DNA from: CAZCVI01 sp964502145
GTDB taxonomy: Bacteria > Acidobacteriota > Aminicenantia > UBA2199
Assembly: GCA_964502145.1 (NCBI GenBank)
Contig: CAZCVI010000062.1
Coordinates: 1 to 46,491 of the forward strand
Direction of reading: 5' to 3'
Length of the DNA: 46,491 nucleotides
Shown here: positions 42,126 to 46,491 of the stretch, piece after piece
How positions within the stretch are numbered: position 1 is the first letter of the stretch
Layout of the letters: each line of letters starts with the position of its first letter
The notes under the pieces: model-generated
Told to the model about the DNA's origin: nothing
What the model saw: the letters and a program-made list of their open reading frames with translations, nothing else
Databases searched by the model: none
Translations under genes and position numbers: made by a program

Positions 42126-42380
42126 CGTGGTACAATCTTAACTTTCACTCTTAAACGTGTTATTTCCATCCTAAAGTCTCTACTTGCACGGATACAAAGT
42201 CCAAGTTCCCCTCTATTTTGCCTTAAAAAATTCGGAATTGTTTCCCGATCATCGGGTAATGCCTTTTTTAATAATAAAACGGATAGAAACCAGGAACTTA
42301 TTGCCATATCGCGAGGGGATACCGTGCAGAAAACTGAATAGATACGCAGAGGGTTATCTATTCAGTTTTTTGGTACAAGG

Positions 42381-42472
42381 GTTTTGGAGACCTGTTGCGG
42401 CGTGTAAAACTCGCCCGCTTTCTTGCCCGCACCACTGGCAAACTGGCCAATCAGGTATTCATAGGCATCCCC
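42381..42472 (-). pseudogene. Fragment of a second hsdM
   Basis: 92 bp nearly identical to hsdM at 40856-40947, encoding the same stretch GDAYEYLIGQFASGAGKKAG and EFYTPQQVSKTL. Three base differences were noticed and all are synonymous (GTT/GTC Val, GGG/GGC Gly, GGC/GGT Gly). It has no start and no flanking hsdM sequence. It is probably the relic of another functional hsdM, left in front of the next operon. Confidence 0.85.
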
Positions 42473-42500
42473 TCTTCCCTCCAGTTTTTTTTCTTTTTTG

Positions 42501-42529
42501 TTGACAAATGTCTTTTTTCTAATTATAAT
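42501..42529 (+). promoter_or_regulatory. Consensus sigma-70 promoter
   Basis: TTGACA at 42501-42506, 17-bp spacer, TATAAT at 42524-42529: a full match to consensus. The predicted transcript start is only about 10 bases before the ATG at 42546, so the leader would consist of little more than the GGAGG. Confidence 0.8.
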
Positions 42530-42545
42530 GAATTCGGAGGTTGAA

Positions 42546-43007
42546 ATGTCATATATATCCACTTTTGAGCAAAACACCAGGTATTCATTGGCAATATCCA
42601 TATTAAATAAATTCAGACGATGGGTTATAGGACGCGACCAGTCGATTTTACCTGACAATAAGGCGATAATTGAAAAAGCAATTTCAGCGATCAATGAAGG
42701 TTTCACTCCTGATGAAGCTATGATATATTACTTTAAAGATAGCGGTGAGACTGAAAAAACGATTGTGGTTCAACTATTCAAAGTATTTCAAGAAGTTATA
42801 AAAGGCGAAGCTGATAAAAAGGAATTTTTACGTATCACAGGGAACCTACTGGACAGCCAAAGTCCCGATCAATTAAGTAAGAAAGATCTAGAATTTATCA
42901 AAGGAAAACTTGAAAACACCATCGACTTTATCGATTCGGCATTAATCCCTATCGAAGTGGAAATAGTGTCACAAACCACACTGGAGGTTGACACAAAAGG
43001 TTTTTAA
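42546..43007 (+). CDS. Helical protein, partner of protease-deaminase fusion
   Basis: A 153-residue protein of unknown family. The start at 42546 is preferred over 42498 because GGAGG lies directly before it and the consensus promoter lies between the two. It has no membrane segment and looks mostly helical with acidic stretches (DSGETEKTIVVQLFKVFQEV, LSKKDLEFIKGKLENTIDFI). It is followed after 23 bp by the fusion gene, so both form an operon. A regulator, inhibitor or sensor of its neighbour would be a reasonable guess; the sequence itself does not tell. Confidence 0.75.
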   Translation: MSYISTFEQNTRYSLAISILNKFRRWVIGRDQSILPDNKAIIEKAISAINEGFTPDEAMIYYFKDSGETEKTIVVQLFKVFQEVIKGEADKKEFLRITGNLLDSQSPDQLSKKDLEFIKGKLENTIDFIDSALIPIEVEIVSQTTLEVDTKGF

Positions 43008-43030
43008 TATTTTTCCGGGAGAGTTACGAA

Positions 43031-44929
43031 ATGCCAAATGGCTATTTTTATGATTTCGCAGAATCTATTTTTGGAACTTGCATTTACAAACTGGATATAA
43101 TTAAATCTATGGATATCCCTGCTCTTACCTCTTTTTTAGAAAATATCCAGAATTTTTTAAAGACAGAAATGGAAAATATTGATGATCGCCTTGACTTAAT
43201 CGCTTTCCGAAGTCTGGCATCCAATATTCTCCAGCTATTGGGTATTTTAGTCAATACGAAAAATAAATCCGCACAATGGATCGGGCCTTTATTGCGTGAA
43301 TTTTACTCGAAAATCGGATTGAACATGGATGATCGTTTGATTTTGGTGGCTCAATCCCCGGGAACAATTCTTCATGAAACCAGTGAAGGATTTGCCGTAT
43401 ATGTCGATATTTTAAATAGCTTGAAACCCGGACTTCCGAAAGACATCATCCCTTCCGAGAAACTGGATATCTTTGTTGTGCCCTCTGAAGCTCAATTCGA
43501 TTTATTCTCCCTGGCCATTCTGGGCCATGAAATCGGTCACGTATTCTGGAAAGAATATTTTACAGACTTCAACGCGATTCTGATCAAATATTACAATGAA
43601 TATCGCATAACTAAAGACAAAGGGTCTGATAGGTCTTTATTTAGTCCCCCTGAAGGGAAAGAAATGTTTTTCTCGCATATTCAGGAAACGTTTTGTGACG
43701 AAATCGGGCGGAAAATTTTCGACGCCGTTTTTGACCTATCCATGTTGAAAATCATGTGCCTTAAATCATGGAATTCCCAACAAGGGAGTAAAACTCACCC
43801 CCCATTGAAATTTCGAATAGCCCAATCTTTTTCGAAATTAATCGAATTCTCAAAGAATCTCTTGGACAAGGAACTTAATTCATATATAATCAGATTCTTG
43901 GACGACTTCAGATTCTGTAAATGTGACGTCAATTATGATAAAAGAGATACCATTACAGATGCAATTGCGGATTTATTGAATGCCCAATCAATAAGAGAAT
44001 TGCCTATTTGTCGTGAACAGATCAACATTGCCCAGATATGGAAGGGAATCAGCACTGAATTAAATGCATTCAGACCTCCGATGGAATTGGTGAATGAAGA
44101 TGACCCCGTACCTTTCAAACCTACTGAAATCGTCATTGGAGTTATTCTATATTACTACAATTACCTTTACTTCGAAAAGCATAATGAGTATTATCTTACC
44201 TCAGATGAGGAGGAAGAAATAAAAAGAAAAAAAATAAAAGATATTTTAAAATCCCACCTTATGTATGCCATCAGCCTTTATGACTTTGTTCAAAAAGCAA
44301 AAGGACTCTTCCAATTTAAAAAAGAGGACATAAAAAACACACTTTGGGATTTGAGAACAAGGAAAATCGGCGGAAAAATCGCTGCACTTGCTGTAGTCCC
44401 GTCTATCTACCCAAAGGCACAGTATGGCCAAAATTCAGTGGACCTTCGCCTTGGATCATATTTTTTAATTCTTAAACCTTCAAAATACACGCACATATCT
44501 CCTTATCCAGATACACAATCCATCCAGAGATTTTATGACGAAATATATATTCCGCCCAGTGAGCAGTTTATACTCCATCCGCACCAGTTCATTTTAGCCA
44601 CTACACTTGAATACCTCAGTCTCCCATTCGATTTTTACGGATTGATTTTGGGACGTTCAAGTTGGGGACGAATGGGGCTGAATATAGCAACAGCCACGAC
44701 AGTTCAAGCAGGATACCGTGGGTGTATAACCCTGGAACTTCGAAATTTGGGAGAAACACCTTTACCGCTAAAAGTTGGGGCCAGAGTAGCTCAATTGTGT
44801 CTTATCAAATTACCTTATGAAAGTGAGGGTCACGAATATTTTGCTGCGAAAGATAATAAATACATCGGGCCGATCAAAGCTGAACCCCCAAAAATTAAAC
44901 AGGATTTAGACTGGAAGTTGTTAAGTTAG
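43031..44929 (+). CDS. HExxH metalloprotease fused to dCTP deaminase/dUTPase-like domain
   Basis: A 632-residue protein with GGGAG before its ATG. An HEIGH zinc site lies at 166-170; a likely third ligand is in QETFCDEIG (about 218-226), and THPPLKFR at about 255-262 recalls the M48 type of protease. A helical middle region follows. From about 455 to 632 the trimeric dUTPase/Dcd fold is recognised: NSVDLRLGSYF at about 468, LGRSSWGRMGLN at about 540, QAGYRGCITLELRNLG with the catalytic Glu kept (about E569), and PLKVGARVAQL. Dcd-type enzymes deaminate dCTP or hydrolyse dUTP; dCTP depletion is a known antiphage strategy. The fusion with a protease is unusual, and a protease-controlled nucleotide-depleting defence is a plausible but untested reading. 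Confidence 0.83.
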   Translation: MPNGYFYDFAESIFGTCIYKLDIIKSMDIPALTSFLENIQNFLKTEMENIDDRLDLIAFRSLASNILQLLGILVNTKNKSAQWIGPLLREFYSKIGLNMDDRLILVAQSPGTILHETSEGFAVYVDILNSLKPGLPKDIIPSEKLDIFVVPSEAQFDLFSLAILGHEIGHVFWKEYFTDFNAILIKYYNEYRITKDKGSDRSLFSPPEGKEMFFSHIQETFCDEIGRKIFDAVFDLSMLKIMCLKSWNSQQGSKTHPPLKFRIAQSFSKLIEFSKNLLDKELNSYIIRFLDDFRFCKCDVNYDKRDTITDAIADLLNAQSIRELPICREQINIAQIWKGISTELNAFRPPMELVNEDDPVPFKPTEIVIGVILYYYNYLYFEKHNEYYLTSDEEEEIKRKKIKDILKSHLMYAISLYDFVQKAKGLFQFKKEDIKNTLWDLRTRKIGGKIAALAVVPSIYPKAQYGQNSVDLRLGSYFLILKPSKYTHISPYPDTQSIQRFYDEIYIPPSEQFILHPHQFILATTLEYLSLPFDFYGLILGRSSWGRMGLNIATATTVQAGYRGCITLELRNLGETPLPLKVGARVAQLCLIKLPYESEGHEYFAAKDNKYIGPIKAEPPKIKQDLDWKLLS

Positions 44930-45217
44930 TCCTCCTCCCCAGCCCCAGTCTCCCCGCAGTGTGGCTTAATAGGGTGCGGCGTGGCTGTGGGATTCTGTGC
45001 TGGCATCCTCCCATTTTTTCGTCTCCAATGCAGGCAAAAGTATTATGGTGAAAGGTTATCAAGGACTAATATTCGTGGTAAAAGAAAATCGGGTTCTGAA
45101 AACCTTTTTGAAATAACGTTGACTGGGAATACTCGTCAGTTCAGTATTTGTTGTTGACCAACAACCGGGTCTTGGTTCAGTGAGAAAAAAATGGGGGGAC
45201 GCCAGAGTTCCTGGCTG

Positions 45218-45246
45218 TTGAAAATAGTGGCGGGTTATATTATAAT
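45218..45246 (+). promoter_or_regulatory. Sigma-70 promoter of the Rpn gene
   Basis: TTGAAA at 45218-45223 and TATAAT at 45241-45246 with a 17-bp spacer. The rest of 44930-45217 shows no gene; it holds a short hairpin GTTGTTG-AC-CAACAAC near 45150. Confidence 0.65.
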
Positions 45247-45250
45247 AAAT

Positions 45251-45266
45251 ATATACCATATGGTAT
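45251..45266. promoter_or_regulatory. 16-bp palindrome at the transcript start of the Rpn gene
   Basis: TATACCATATGGTATA is a perfect palindrome covering the expected +1 of the promoter just upstream. It is well placed to be a repressor operator. Confidence 0.5.
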
Positions 45267-45299
45267 ATACAGAATTAATAAATACTGAAGGAGTAACGA

Positions 45300-46151
45300 A
45301 TGCTGGCACCACTGGATAATGGCACTATTTTTAAAGCTGCGTTTGCCGATAAGACGGTATTTAAGCAGTTTGTAAAAGATATCATCGGCATAGATATCAA
45401 TGTGGAAACAATTGAGACAGAGAAAAAATTCCATCCCAGAACGGGCAACATTGACATCACCTTTGATATTTTTGCGCAATCGCTCGACCACCGGGTGATT
45501 ATTGAAATTCAGCGTATTGATTACGACTATCACTTCGACCGCTTTCTCCACTATTTTATTACAGCTATAACCGAATTGCAGCGAAGTTCAAAACAGTACA
45601 TTATTGGCTGTACCGTCTATACTATTGTGGTCTTGACCGCCCCTTATAAATACGATGAGACTTGCCATAAACCGATTCAAGATGAAGTGCTGATCACATC
45701 GTTGGACCCAAGGAATCTACAGGACGAAGTCGCCAATATATACGGACATAAATTGATCTTTTTGAATCATCATTATCGCAATAAAAACACCCCGAGTAAT
45801 TACCTCGATTGGTTGAATCTATTCTACCAGTCCATTCATCAACCGGAAAATTATCACGTCAACATGGAAAACCAGGGCGTTCGCCGGGCAGTCCAGTTAA
45901 TCGAATATGAAAACCTCAGCCCAGAACAGATGCATCTCATGAAAGTGGATACACAACGCAAGATTGTCTTGGCATTTGAACGGGAAGAAGGTAGGAAAGA
46001 AGGTATAGAAGAGAGTAAGAAAGAAGGTTTAGATACCGGCAGAAACGAAAAAGCCATTGAAATGGCCAAGTTAATGAAAGAAGAAGGCGAAACAATTGAA
46101 AAAATTTCAAAATATTCCGGTCTTTCAATAGAAGAGATAAAGAATCTTTAA
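45300..46151 (+). CDS. Rpn family PD-(D/E)xK nuclease
   Basis: A 283-residue protein of the recombination-promoting nuclease / PD-(D/E)xK putative transposase group. It starts APLDNGTIFKAAFADKTVFK, followed by NIDITFDIFAQSLDHRVIIEIQR, which holds the nuclease Asp and the E-x-Q end, then YHFDRFLHYF. The C-terminal part has the Lys/Glu-rich repeats usual in this family (REEGRKEGIEESKKEGLDTG) and a short helical end. AAGGAG precedes the ATG. These proteins are DNA endonucleases that raise RecA-independent recombination; some have been linked to defence. It appears intact. Confidence 0.92.
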   Translation: MLAPLDNGTIFKAAFADKTVFKQFVKDIIGIDINVETIETEKKFHPRTGNIDITFDIFAQSLDHRVIIEIQRIDYDYHFDRFLHYFITAITELQRSSKQYIIGCTVYTIVVLTAPYKYDETCHKPIQDEVLITSLDPRNLQDEVANIYGHKLIFLNHHYRNKNTPSNYLDWLNLFYQSIHQPENYHVNMENQGVRRAVQLIEYENLSPEQMHLMKVDTQRKIVLAFEREEGRKEGIEESKKEGLDTGRNEKAIEMAKLMKEEGETIEKISKYSGLSIEEIKNL

Positions 46152-46491
46152 TCCTGCCGAGAAACCGGGGTAAAGATTAATGGTGGACTGGATATGGTAG
46201 ATTTTCCGCCTGTCGCCAATGCCAAATCCTGGGACCGCGGGCATCCCCTCCCGCATTTTTACCAAACAAACCATGTTTTGCCAAAGATCGGGGTATTATT
46301 GGTTAAAAGTGGCAGGCGTATCGCCTGTTTATTTCCGAAAATTTCAGGGATAAATCAACCGGGAAGAGAATTTTAATTACTTTGACAGTTGACAGATCAA
46401 GAGAAATCCATTATATTTCTATTAGTGCATATTGATCTGATCTTCCAGGATGAGTTATAGGTGTATAAGCTTACATGATGCCAATTTTCTC
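46152..46491. other. No gene seen
   Basis: The last 340 bp hold no supported gene. A GGGACCGCGGGCATCCCCTCCCGC stretch in its middle is like common GC-rich intergenic repeats, with one copy seen. Confidence 0.4.

Noticed and set aside
41586..42341. 251-codon plus-strand open frame
   Set aside because: It runs through the inverted repeat and the 20-21-bp iteron-like units; no ribosome-binding site and no protein-like composition.
46194..46376. 60-codon open frame at the end of the window
   Set aside because: No ribosome-binding site, no family resemblance, and it crosses a GC-rich intergenic repeat-like stretch.

Overview
The window looks like a chromosomal defence and accessory region of a Gram-negative bacterium with moderate GC. 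It encodes a TonB-dependent outer-membrane receptor, a periplasmic binding protein, a CPA2 antiporter and NtrC-type sigma-54 signalling. Gene content (LexA/Pol IV/EndoQ-UvrD cluster, six-bladed propeller proteins, many histidine kinases, many small palindromic repeats) would fit an uncultured Acidobacteriota/Aminicenantes-like lineage, but this taxonomic guess is weak. No rRNA or tRNA gene was recognised.

Layout. (1) 1-7421: a plus-strand type III CRISPR-Cas operon behind a good sigma-70 promoter: a membrane protein, a small HD-less Cas10 with an intact GGDD cyclase motif, a double-RAMP Csx10-like protein, a Cas11-like small subunit, three Cas7-like RAMPs and a small unknown protein. The set is closest to subtype III-D. 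(2) 7422-12837: three CRISPR arrays with one 37-bp repeat family, a KilA-N protein, and a Cas6-reverse transcriptase fusion whose C-terminus has been cut off by a small palindromic mobile element. Copies or fragments of this element sit exactly in the hairpin loop of CRISPR repeats at four places. No cas1 or cas2 is left, so new spacer acquisition is probably lost unless supplied in trans. (3) 12838-17073: minus-strand CPA2 antiporter, then a thioredoxin-like / six-bladed propeller / Cys-rich peptide operon. (4) 17309-22445: lexA-dinB and an EndoQ-type PHP nuclease fused to UvrD, behind a LexA box of the GAAC-N7-GAAC type. (5) 22670-25798: a Septu-like pair, an SMC/OLD-type ATPase with an additional N-terminal AAA domain plus a PtuB-like HNH nuclease. 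(6) 25846-31577: minus-strand TonB receptor, ABC_sub_bind protein and three-receiver hybrid kinase, a likely outer membrane-to-cytoplasm sensing operon. (7) 32117-35632: DUF2335 pair and an NtrC-type two-component pair. (8) 35854-41502: complete type I restriction-modification system. (9) 41503-42545: a noncoding stretch with a 21-bp inverted repeat, a 12-unit iteron-like array and a fragment of a second hsdM. (10) 42546-44929: a two-gene operon with a consensus promoter encoding a helical protein and an HExxH-protease/dCTP-deaminase-like fusion. (11) 45300-46151: an Rpn-family nuclease with a palindromic operator.

The genes form a defence island: type III CRISPR, Septu-like, type I RM, and the protease-deaminase fusion, which is the best candidate for an undescribed system. 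Other highlights are the element that sits in CRISPR repeat loops, the degenerate RT, and the fact that the membrane protein opening the cas operon is the only visible candidate effector for Cas10 second messengers.
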